Part shown: positions 20,781 through 27,646 of the stretch, one piece after another
Layout: the number at the start of each line of letters is the position of its first letter
How positions within the stretch are numbered: the first letter of the stretch is position 1
Source of the DNA: Lactobacillus sp. CBA3605
Lineage (GTDB): Bacteria > Bacillota > Bacilli > Lactobacillales > Lactobacillaceae
Assembly: GCF_002970915.1 (NCBI RefSeq)
Contig: NZ_CP027190.1
Coordinates: forward strand, 1,178,001-1,242,000
DNA: 64,000 nt
Direction: 5' to 3'
Translations under genes and position numbers: made by a program
The notes under the pieces: model-generated
What the model saw: only the letters and a program-made list of their open reading frames with translations
Told to the model about the DNA's origin: nothing
Database searches by the model: none

Positions 20781-20842
20781 CTTCTTTTTTTAAAAGAATT
20801 AACAATCTCAAGCTGTCAGTTGCCGTTGCGACAACAGGAATA

Positions 20843-20871
20843 ATCATATCAATTACTGAAGCAGTTGTCAA
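20843..20871 (-). promoter_or_regulatory. rRNA operon promoter, middle
   Basis: On the minus strand TTGACA (20866-20871), a 17-nt spacer and TATGAT (20843-20848). Confidence 0.75.
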
Positions 20872-20927
20872 CAACTAATTTCAATATTGTTTTCGTATTC
20901 CTTGCCGCCGTAGCAGCAACGTGTACT

Positions 20928-20956
20928 AATATACCAACCACAGCTGAAACTGTCAA
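20928..20956 (-). promoter_or_regulatory. rRNA operon promoter, distal
   Basis: On the minus strand TTGACA (20951-20956), a 17-nt spacer and TATATT (20928-20933). Flanking bases resemble the middle promoter (GTTGTTGACA before, GTTG..GC.ACGGC after), suggesting a tandem duplication. Confidence 0.7.
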
Positions 20957-21050
20957 CAACTTTTTTCATCTTTTTTTATCGCGATGGCTTATCAACCAGT
21001 TCTTTCTTATAATAGAACTTAGCAAACTTAAACTAAGGAGCAACCAATCA

Positions 21051-21569
21051 ATGCAACCTACTTGGTACCCATTTCTACTATTAACAGGTCTCATCTTAAT
21101 AATTACCATCCACGTCGGCCGTCAAGCCCCGAATTGGCTGATACGATTAAAGCGTCTCAGCTTGCTCGCCTTTCTCTGGATACTCACGGCTTTTTGTTAC
21201 ACACCAACTGCTTATGACTTTGGGAGCAACGTGGTCTTGCACTATATCCAATGGGGACCCGTTAAATTAATTTTGAATCCTTTTCGACACCTCGACATTG
21301 AGTTTTGGCTCAACGTCGTCTTAACCATGCCACTCGGCTTCTTGCTTGGCTGGAACTTCCCACACTATTCTTGGCGTCGCATCATTGTCCTTGGTTTGAT
21401 CACTGGCCTATCCCTTGAAACTGGACAATTCATTTTAGATTGGTTAGTTCACCTCAATCGTTGGGTTGAAGTTGATGACGTCTTAACTAATTGGGCGGGT
21501 GTCATCATCGGATTTGGTAGTTTTCAACTACTAAGCCGACTGCCAGGCGGACGTTGGCTAAAAAATTGA
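21051..21569 (+). CDS. VanZ family membrane protein
   Basis: A 172-residue protein with about five helices and the VanZ-like signature: LILNPFRHL, then FWLNVVLTMPLGFLLGW, ETGQFILDW and the C-terminal EVDDVLTNWAGVIIG. VanZ relatives are linked to low-level teicoplanin resistance or lipid II-related envelope functions; most chromosomal members are uncharacterised. The ATG at 21051 follows AAGGAG. A longer reading frame would run back through the rRNA promoter region and is rejected. TATAAT at 21008-21013 is a possible -10 box. It is divergent from the rRNA operon. Confidence 0.85.
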   Translation: MQPTWYPFLLLTGLILIITIHVGRQAPNWLIRLKRLSLLAFLWILTAFCYTPTAYDFGSNVVLHYIQWGPVKLILNPFRHLDIEFWLNVVLTMPLGFLLGWNFPHYSWRRIIVLGLITGLSLETGQFILDWLVHLNRWVEVDDVLTNWAGVIIGFGSFQLLSRLPGGRWLKN

Positions 21570-21580
21570 CTGTCGTACCT

Positions 21581-21617
21581 AAAAACCACGTTGGCTAAAT
21601 TCGCCAGCGTGGTTTTT
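21581..21617. terminator. Bidirectional terminator
   Basis: The arm AAAAACCACGTTGGC (21581-21595) pairs with GCCAGCGTGGTTTTT (21603-21617) between the convergent VanZ and serine hydrolase genes. Confidence 0.9.
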
Positions 21618-21630
21618 GCTCTAAGACAAT

Positions 21631-22614
21631 CTATTCTTCAAAAAATAAGTCAAAAATATGTTGACGATCTTGATTCCAAACCTGATTATCACTCGTCGGA
21701 TAAACGCGATTGGTCAAAACGACCAATCCGAGTTGGCGATCCAAATCAAACGCAATCGCCGGTCCGGTGTAGCCGGTATGCAGATACTGATGTTTGCCTT
21801 GGCGTCGCTCCCAACCTAGCGTCCGGCCTTCAACATCATGCTCACCTAACCAATCAAAAACATTCTCATCCAAGACACGCTTACCTTGGTACTCACCAAA
21901 ATTCAACATCATTTCAACAAAAACCGTTAAATCAGTTAAAGTTGAGAATAAACCGGCATGACCGCTCTCACCATTTAGCAAGAAAGCCTTATAATCATGG
22001 ACCTGGCCTTGAATTTGACCGCGACGTGGATCAAATTCCGTTGGGACAAACCGAATTTTGGGCCGATTCAAATTATAGCCTGTATTCGTCATTGCCAACG
22101 GGTATAAGATATGATCTTGCACACTGCGCGCTAATGACCCATCCACTGTCCGAATAATCCATCCTAAGATAATGTAACCCAAGTCTGAATAAACGACCTT
22201 TTCACCAGGAGCCTGTTGTAACTTAGCGTCATAAACTGCCGTAATCAAATCTTCTCGATTCATTCCAGATAGATTCTCGATATCACTTGGCAAGCCACTC
22301 GTATGTAACAACAATTGCTTAATCGTTAATTGAGAATGTGCAAAACCAGGTAAGAAACGGGCCACCGAGTCATCCAATCGAATCGTATGGTCTGACAATA
22401 GTTGAAAGATTCGTGTCGTCGTGCCAACTACTTTCGTTACTGATGCCAAATCATAAATCATAGAAGCGTCTAGTCCGACTGCAAACTCACCATTGCCTTG
22501 AACACCGTGGTAATACTGGTTAATCCCTTGTGGTGTAATCACACTAAATGACGCCCCATAAATATCACCAGCAGCAATACACTTATCAATATATTGTTCT
22601 ATTTTTTCAATCAC
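21631..22614 (-). CDS. Serine hydrolase, beta-lactamase/class C-like
   Basis: A 327-residue penicillin-recognising fold enzyme. The SxxK nucleophile is in DLASVTKVVG (Ser58, Lys61), the second motif is YSDLG (YxN position degenerate), and YLHTGYTGPAI provides the third HTG motif. There is no signal peptide, so it is probably cytoplasmic and acts as an esterase or peptidase rather than a true beta-lactamase. The start is a GTG at 22614 with AAAGGTAGG upstream. It is a single gene convergent with VanZ. Confidence 0.85.
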   Translation of the reverse strand: MIEKIEQYIDKCIAAGDIYGASFSVITPQGINQYYHGVQGNGEFAVGLDASMIYDLASVTKVVGTTTRIFQLLSDHTIRLDDSVARFLPGFAHSQLTIKQLLLHTSGLPSDIENLSGMNREDLITAVYDAKLQQAPGEKVVYSDLGYIILGWIIRTVDGSLARSVQDHILYPLAMTNTGYNLNRPKIRFVPTEFDPRRGQIQGQVHDYKAFLLNGESGHAGLFSTLTDLTVFVEMMLNFGEYQGKRVLDENVFDWLGEHDVEGRTLGWERRQGKHQYLHTGYTGPAIAFDLDRQLGLVVLTNRVYPTSDNQVWNQDRQHIFDLFFEE

Positions 22615-22739
22615 TTGTCACGAGCCTACCTTTCGTCATTGTACGCCCTTAGCTTTTAGGCTTTTCATACCCTTTTATCATAACGAAATTCCGAATAAAA
22701 GCAACGGCAAACATTTTTTAAAAATTAGAGACTTTTCTA

Positions 22740-22768
22740 TTGCAAGCGCTTACTTAGTCTGGTAGTAT
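22740..22768 (+). promoter_or_regulatory. Promoter with overlapping cre site for the ncRNA
   Basis: TTGCAA (22740-22745), a 17-nt spacer and TAGTAT (22763-22768). The bases 22740-22754 (TTGCAAGCGCTTACT) fit the cre consensus WTGNAANCGNWNNCW at every position, so CcpA should cover the -35 box and repress. Confidence 0.75.
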
Positions 22769-22774
22769 ATTAAG

Positions 22775-23309
22775 TGAGGAAAGGTTATAACCCTCATTAG
22801 CAAGCTTCTCAATGAGTTTTGGTTGTCGCCATCACATTAGACAACTAGTCTTAACGTTTGGTCGTTACCGAAACCAGTCAGACGTCGTTAAGCGTTATCG
22901 GTCCAGTTAATTGTATTGGATGCCTGAACGTTGACCCTTCGATAAACGGTAACCGTTATTTGAACCAGCAGTAAGTAATATCAGTACAGTTAGTTCCAAA
23001 TTTCGACTCAGGTTGTAAAAATTTAAGCGGAGGTGCTGTCTGTCACGAAGACATTACCAAGTTTTAAGCGTAAGTTCGACTTTCGTTAGAATCCGTTTGA
23101 CGAGTCATGAATCAAGTAAAAATTACTTTTGATCGACTAAAGCAGATCGCTACAGGAAATACGGGTTAGTCCGTTAGAAGTTGGACACACGTAAAATTGA
23201 ATAGCATGAAGGTGTAACGTATTAAGAACACAGTACAATTAGTAATTGCTAATCAGGATTATTCCTCATAAGTAGGACTCAAGTTGAGAAGCCTTGAGCC
23301 CTATTTTTT
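22775..23309 (+). ncRNA. Candidate large structured non-coding RNA (~535 nt)
   Basis: The region has a clean promoter upstream, an intrinsic terminator at its end and no coding potential: stops are frequent in all forward frames. It is rich in local helices. Examples are GGTTATAACC (22783-22792), GTTGTC with GACAAC (22822/22840), CTTAACG with CGTTAAG (22850/22886), AACGG with CCGTT near 22945, an ATCAAGTAA arm (23111) pairing with TTACTTTTGAT inside an AGTC/GACT clamp, and TACG..GTCC with GGAC..CGTA (23160-23193). The 5' end GTGAGGAA (22774-22781) can pair with TTCCTCAT (23262-23269), closing the whole molecule. Size and layout recall ornate large RNAs such as ROOL or GOLLD, but I cannot assign a family. 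It is not tmRNA, RNase P, SRP or 6S RNA by visible motifs. Confidence 0.65.
23275..23309 (+). terminator. Terminator of the candidate ncRNA
   Basis: The stem GGACTCAAG (23275-23283) pairs with CTTGAGCCC (23293-23301) with one mismatch, then TATTTTTT. It separates the ncRNA from the aldo/keto reductase promoter. Confidence 0.8.
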
Positions 23310-23320
23310 GTCGTATGCAA

Positions 23321-23348
23321 TTGAAATCGTTTACACTACTAATATGAA
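23321..23348 (+). promoter_or_regulatory. Promoter with cre site for the aldo/keto reductase
   Basis: TTGAAA (23321-23326), a 16-nt spacer and TATGAA (23343-23348). Bases 23321-23335 (TTGAAATCGTTTACA) match the cre consensus at every defined position, so CcpA repression is expected. Confidence 0.7.
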
Positions 23349-23382
23349 CTCGTATACTTGAGTCAAAATAGGAGGTCTTCCT

Positions 23383-24303
23383 TTGAAAAAAATTAATTTA
23401 GGCCAAAGTGGCATGCAAGCATCCGCAGTTGCTCTTGGCATTATGCGCATGAACGCCCTCAACGTTGCCCAAGCAACCCAAGTCTTGGAATCGGCAGTCG
23501 ACTTAGGCATCAACTATATCGATGCAGCTGACATTTACGGTGGCGGTCAGTCATCAACCATTTTCGGTCAGGCTTTAAAACAGACGACCATCACCCGTGA
23601 CCAACTCTACATTCAAACTAAAGGCGGTATCGTTCCCGGTCAACGGTATGACTTCTCCAAACAACATCTCATTGATGCCGTTGACGGCGAGCTCAAGCGC
23701 TTGGGTATTGACTATCTAGATAGCTTTCTCCTCCATCGACCGGATCCACTGATGGAACCTACTGAAGTGGCGGCGGCTTTCAACGACTTACAACGCAATG
23801 GTAAAGTACGCCATTTTGGGGTATCTAACTTCAATCCGATGCAAGTCGAATTATTGCAAGCCGCTTTAAATCAACGCTTAATGATCAATCAGCTTCAATT
23901 CGGCGTCATGCACACTGGTCCAATCGACTTTGGCCTGCACACTAATATGCAAGACGACCGTAGCATTAACCATGATGGTGAAATCATTGAATATTCCCGT
24001 TTACACCATATGACAATTCAAGCCTGGTCACCTTATCAATATGGTAACTTTGCCGGGATTTTCTTGGACAATCCTAAATTTCCAAAGCTAAACGCAGTAA
24101 TGCAGACCCTCGCCGATACTAAGCAAGTCACTAAGAGTGCCATTGCAACTGCTTGGATTTTGCGCCATCCAGCACAAATCCAAGTGATTTTAGGGACAAT
24201 GAATCCAAAACATCTGGCAGAAAATGCTGCCGGAACAGCAATCGACCTGACCCGTCAAGAATGGTACGATATCTACTTTGCAGCCGGCAATGACCTACCA
24301 TAA
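23383..24303 (+). CDS. Aldo/keto reductase (YdhF-like)
   Basis: A 306-residue NADPH-dependent oxidoreductase with the (beta/alpha)8 AKR fold. Catalytic tetrad motifs are IDAADIYGGG (Asp and Tyr), IQTKGG (Lys) and LLHRPDPLM (His); the cofactor end carries VILGTMNPKHL. It resembles E. coli YdhF. The substrate is unknown; sugar-derived carbonyls are plausible given the cre-overlapped promoter. The start is TTG at 23383, with AGGAGG 7 nt upstream. A CAAGAAT-type hairpin follows. Confidence 0.87.
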   Translation: MKKINLGQSGMQASAVALGIMRMNALNVAQATQVLESAVDLGINYIDAADIYGGGQSSTIFGQALKQTTITRDQLYIQTKGGIVPGQRYDFSKQHLIDAVDGELKRLGIDYLDSFLLHRPDPLMEPTEVAAAFNDLQRNGKVRHFGVSNFNPMQVELLQAALNQRLMINQLQFGVMHTGPIDFGLHTNMQDDRSINHDGEIIEYSRLHHMTIQAWSPYQYGNFAGIFLDNPKFPKLNAVMQTLADTKQVTKSAIATAWILRHPAQIQVILGTMNPKHLAENAAGTAIDLTRQEWYDIYFAAGNDLP

Positions 24304-24346
24304 ACCACGTTCGTTATCTTTTCAGCCTCAATAAAGTGACCTAAAC

Positions 24347-24394
24347 AAATAATTGCTGTAAGAATCTTATCGATTCTTGTCGCAATTATTTTCT
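24347..24394. terminator. Terminator hairpin (AAGAATC variant)
   Basis: A two-part stem: AAATAATTGC pairs with GCAATTATTT, and the inner AAGAATC pairs with GATTCTT. A T-rich tract follows. It is related to the CAAGAA hairpins. Confidence 0.75.
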
Positions 24395-24595
24395 TTTGGT
24401 CCCATCACGATCAGGTGTTTCAAGCTTCAACCCTCATTTTCTTTAAATTTACCGTAAGAACAGTGAAAACCCAATAAATTCAAGCTTTTATATTTCGAAT
24501 TTTAGTAAAAATGCGCTATCATTAATACAATGAGTTCTATTTTATGAAATAAATCAACTAATGATACCAATTGTACTTATTAAGGGAGCCCTGCT

Positions 24596-25015
24596 ATGTC
24601 AAAATTCAACATTACACTCATCAACGCGGACCGCGCTAAGGCAATGCTGACGGAATATAAAGAACAACGTAACCAGTCAATTCCGCGGTTAGCCCATCCG
24701 GGTCGTTACATTTTATCAGATTACAAATTAACGCGGCGGCGGGCGGCTTTCAAAATCGTTAAGCATACCTTTTTAACCCCGCACTATAAATCTTACGTTG
24801 CAATGGACTCTGATAACGGTCATACGTTATGGTTTCACAATTTCGGTTCATTAACCGAAGCCTTGTTTTGGTTAGAAACGGGCCTTAAAACTGGTGATAC
24901 TGATTCACACTCTAACTATAAAGAATGGACCACTAAACATACTGACGAAATCGATACCTTTAAAGAAGATTTGCGTCAACATAAAAAGGCTCATCCCAAA
25001 AAGAAAACCAAATAA
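24596..25015 (+). CDS. Hypothetical protein, basic, soluble
   Basis: A 139-residue protein I do not recognise. It is rich in Lys/Arg/His, with a basic tail HKKAHPKKKTK. A middle segment, KSYVAMDSDNGHTLWFHNF, has alternating hydrophobic residues as in beta strands, followed by an amphipathic stretch SLTEALFWLETGL. No signal peptide or membrane helix is present. The ATG at 24596 has GGGAG upstream. It is a single gene closed by a very strong hairpin. A nucleic-acid-binding role would fit the charge but is only a guess. Confidence 0.6.
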   Translation: MSKFNITLINADRAKAMLTEYKEQRNQSIPRLAHPGRYILSDYKLTRRRAAFKIVKHTFLTPHYKSYVAMDSDNGHTLWFHNFGSLTEALFWLETGLKTGDTDSHSNYKEWTTKHTDEIDTFKEDLRQHKKAHPKKKTK

Positions 25016-25020
25016 GCTTA

Positions 25021-25086
25021 AACAACCTAAGCCTCGGTCCCTCAAACTGTTTTAGTCTGGTGGGCCGAGGCTTAGGTTGTTTTTTA
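25021..25086. terminator. Strong terminator hairpin
   Basis: The 17-bp perfect arm AACAACCTAAGCCTCGG (25021-25037) pairs with 25065-25081, and T7 follows. Confidence 0.9.
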
Positions 25087-25089
25087 TTA

Positions 25090-25125
25090 AATCAGGGTTT
25101 GAGACGGTGGTCTCAAACCCTGATT
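25090..25125. terminator. Second hairpin, end of the BCCT gene
   Basis: The 16-bp perfect arm AATCAGGGTTTGAGAC (25090-25105) pairs with 25110-25125. It probably serves the convergent BCCT gene on the minus strand, although the U tract on that side is broken. Confidence 0.7.
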
Positions 25126-25168
25126 GTTATTTCATATTTTCATGTACTATCTTATAGAAGACATTTTA

Positions 25169-26833
25169 TCAATCTGTTTCTTGGGCTGATTTTCGAGTGC
25201 GCTTGTCACTAGCGTAGTCCGTCTTAGTCGAAATCTCAACATCGCGGGCAATCGCAGTTCGCCGCGCGATCACTGCCGCTTTAGCATTAGCCTTCGCCGC
25301 TGCTTTGACCGGATCGGCTGTTAAATCGTGATACAGCGAGTACAACAGGATCAAACAAACCGCAATCAGTGGAAAACCAGACATTGCACAAATCGACTGA
25401 ATCGCTTTAAAGCCCCCGACTGTCACTAATCCTAGCGAGAATAGTAAGAAAATAACGACCCAGCTCATACGATTGAATCGACTCGGTTGTTGTCCAACTG
25501 ACAATTCTTTACTGGTAAATGAAGCCGTGATAAAGGCGAATGAAGAAACGGTCGTTGCTAAAAAGATAAAACATGATAGACAATATAACGCCAACATAAT
25601 CATCTTAAATGGTAACGTTGTTAAAACGGCCGCAATCACCGCAGCTTGACCTTGGGTATTCAAAATGTGCACCAGATTGACAATCCCCATCTTTTGTAAA
25701 TACAAGGCGTAACCACCCAAAACGGCGTAAAAACTAACACAGCCAAGTGAGCCCCACAATAACATGCCACCTAAAACTTGGCGAATAGTCCGACCACGTG
25801 AAATCCGGGCAATAAATAACCCCATCACTGGCATAAAGGATAACCACCAACCCCAATAAAAAATCGTCTGACTCTGCATTGCAGTCATCGCACCATTGGG
25901 AGCTGAGTTAAAGCTCAAACTGACAAACTTATTAATAAATAAACCGATACTACTTGTTTCTGAATTCAAAATATAAAAGGTTGGTCCCACGACTAGCACG
26001 ACGACTAAAAAGCCGATTGCAAGCCAAATATGGGCAGAACTCAAGCGACCAATCCCACGCTTTAACCCATTGAAGACCGCCATCGCAAAAATCACGAAGA
26101 GAATGGCAAACAGTCCCAACTTTAAAGTCATAGTATCAGCAATCCCAGTAACTTCACTCAACACTTTTGAAATAACTGGGATTTCCATCCCGACTGAGGT
26201 CCCAACTCCTCCCATAATCCCAATGATTACTAAGAAATCAATGACATTACGTGCAAGTCGTTTCCCCATCCCAGGACCCGCTAAAACAGAAATGGCGGCA
26301 CTAAGCCGTTGCACTTTGACGTGTTTCACATACATGGCATACGAAATTCCAATGGTGGCTGGCGCAAACATCATCCACGCCATTGGTCCCCAATTGAATT
26401 GCCCGAGCATGTGTGCATAATTGTAAGCCGAAGCTGAAAACGGCTTTACTCCAAATGAAGGACTCTGTAAATAACGTAAGGGATCCACGATACTCAACAT
26501 TAAAATACTGGCATCGATCCCCGTGGCATAAACCATGCTGCCCCAATGGAACGTTGAAAATTCCGGCTTGTCTTTGGGACCGCCTAATTTGGTTTTACCT
26601 AATTTACTTAAGCCTAAGTAAATGAAAAAGATAAAGTTGATGACATAAACGAGCATGTATAGCCAGCTCATGTTACCGGTCAACCAGTTGAGGATTGACC
26701 CCAAGCCGGTCTCTAACGACTTACCCCCGACTAACAGAAACACCGAAGCCGCGGCGAATAAGCCAATCGTCGGCAAATACACCCACCAATCAATATTCTT
26801 ACTTTTTAAAATAATAAACCTGCTACTGAACAT
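25169..26833 (-). CDS. BCCT-family betaine/choline/carnitine transporter
   Basis: A 554-residue secondary transporter with 12 predicted helices. The BCCT signature is in FYWGWWLSFMPVMGLFIARI followed by SRGRTIRQ, and the early HWGSMVYATGID segment is typical. A charged C-terminal tail of about 60 residues (AKANAKAAVIARR...) could be an osmosensory domain as in BetP. Imports quaternary amines with Na+ or exchanges them. The ATG at 26833 has only a weak ribosome site (AGAAAG). It is single, and the ~800 bp upstream contain no intact gene. Confidence 0.88.
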   Translation of the reverse strand: MFSSRFIILKSKNIDWWVYLPTIGLFAAASVFLLVGGKSLETGLGSILNWLTGNMSWLYMLVYVINFIFFIYLGLSKLGKTKLGGPKDKPEFSTFHWGSMVYATGIDASILMLSIVDPLRYLQSPSFGVKPFSASAYNYAHMLGQFNWGPMAWMMFAPATIGISYAMYVKHVKVQRLSAAISVLAGPGMGKRLARNVIDFLVIIGIMGGVGTSVGMEIPVISKVLSEVTGIADTMTLKLGLFAILFVIFAMAVFNGLKRGIGRLSSAHIWLAIGFLVVVLVVGPTFYILNSETSSIGLFINKFVSLSFNSAPNGAMTAMQSQTIFYWGWWLSFMPVMGLFIARISRGRTIRQVLGGMLLWGSLGCVSFYAVLGGYALYLQKMGIVNLVHILNTQGQAAVIAAVLTTLPFKMIMLALYCLSCFIFLATTVSSFAFITASFTSKELSVGQQPSRFNRMSWVVIFLLFSLGLVTVGGFKAIQSICAMSGFPLIAVCLILLYSLYHDLTADPVKAAAKANAKAAVIARRTAIARDVEISTKTDYASDKRTRKSAQETD

Positions 26834-26869
26834 ATACTTTCTATATAACTATTCGTGCTTCATCCTACC

Positions 26870-27310
26870 ATGACTGGTAGTCCCCACGCGTTAATTTCCG
26901 ACTAGCAATCGGTACACCCCTCCGAGTAAAATTCCTGCTCGAAGCACTCAACACCCTCATCATAAGGTTTAAACGGCCTTGCATGACGAACTCTGTTTTT
27001 GCTAACTCAAAATCAGTAGCAGAATTTCCTTCTTTCCGTTGGTGAGTTCATCATGCGCCATGTTGACATAAAACTGGACGTGAATCCGTCTTAAATTAAT
27101 TGCCTCATCTACGTTGGCGTTCACCATATCTTTAGCGCTGATAGCTAGTACCGATGCCGACTGATCTCGTCATCATCGGTACACCACGTAACGATTAATT
27201 GTTACATTATCTTGCTAATGGATAACCCCCTTGAACTCAGATAAGTTGTTTTTTGGTTAGCGGCCGATCTTCACAAAAACTGGCCTCATCATACACAAAA
27301 AAATCGCACG
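26870..27310 (-). pseudogene. Decayed coding region (probable pseudogene)
   Basis: On the minus strand protein-like stretches occur in different frames broken by stops. The clearest runs from about 27175 to 27002 and reads ...SVLAISAKDMVNANVDEA, INLRRIHVQFYVNMAHDEL, then TNGKKEIL before a stop. A +1-type shift there continues as TDFELAKTEFVMQGRLNLMM. Upstream VYDEASFCEDRPLTKKQL is open in another frame. The composition looks coding, but no intact frame exists. I cannot name the parent protein. The region also forms hairpins, for example around 27147-27182 and 27312-27335, so a structured RNA is the alternative. Confidence 0.4.
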
Positions 27311-27500
27311 ACAGGGTAACAAGTTACCACCTGTACAGCGCGAGCGTCTTATACAAATGCTGATTTCAGTATTTATTCTGATATCTGATGTTCATGTATT
27401 AGTATACTAGTATAATACGATATGTAAAATAAGCACGTTTGCGGACGTTTAAGCCTATCATGTTAGGGTTAACTCGGTTTTTAATGCGCTAAAAAGCCTC

Positions 27501-27535
27501 AATTTGCAGAAAATTAATTCTTTTTTCTGCAAATT
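27501..27535. promoter_or_regulatory. A+T-rich perfect inverted repeat
   Basis: The arm AATTTGCAGAAAA (27501-27513) pairs with TTTTCTGCAAATT (27523-27535), a 13-bp perfect stem 110 nt upstream of the P-type ATPase. It could be a terminator for a leftward or rightward transcript, or a regulator site. Confidence 0.45.
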
Positions 27536-27547
27536 ATTAGTTTTTAT

Positions 27548-27562
27548 TTAGAATCATTCTTA
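27548..27562. promoter_or_regulatory. PerR/Fur-like box
   Basis: TTAGAATCATTCTTA contains the perfect palindrome AGAAT-C-ATTCT and differs by one base from TTAGAATNATTCTAA, a common PerR box form. It lies about 85 nt upstream of the ATPase start, consistent with peroxide or iron control. Confidence 0.5.
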
Positions 27563-27646
27563 TCTATTTAAATATGTTCATTTTAATGATAAGCTGTTAC
27601 TATCAATAAAGAGAACGGTTGCATACCGGTGGAGGAGGAGTTTAAC

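Noticed and set aside
20865-21050. N-terminal extension of the VanZ protein
   Set aside because: It covers the rRNA promoters; the ATG at 21051 with AAGGAG is the credible start.
22775-23309. A protein-coding gene or pseudogene in place of the ncRNA
   Set aside because: Forward frames have stops every few dozen codons and no protein-like stretches, whereas helices and an end-closing pair are evident.
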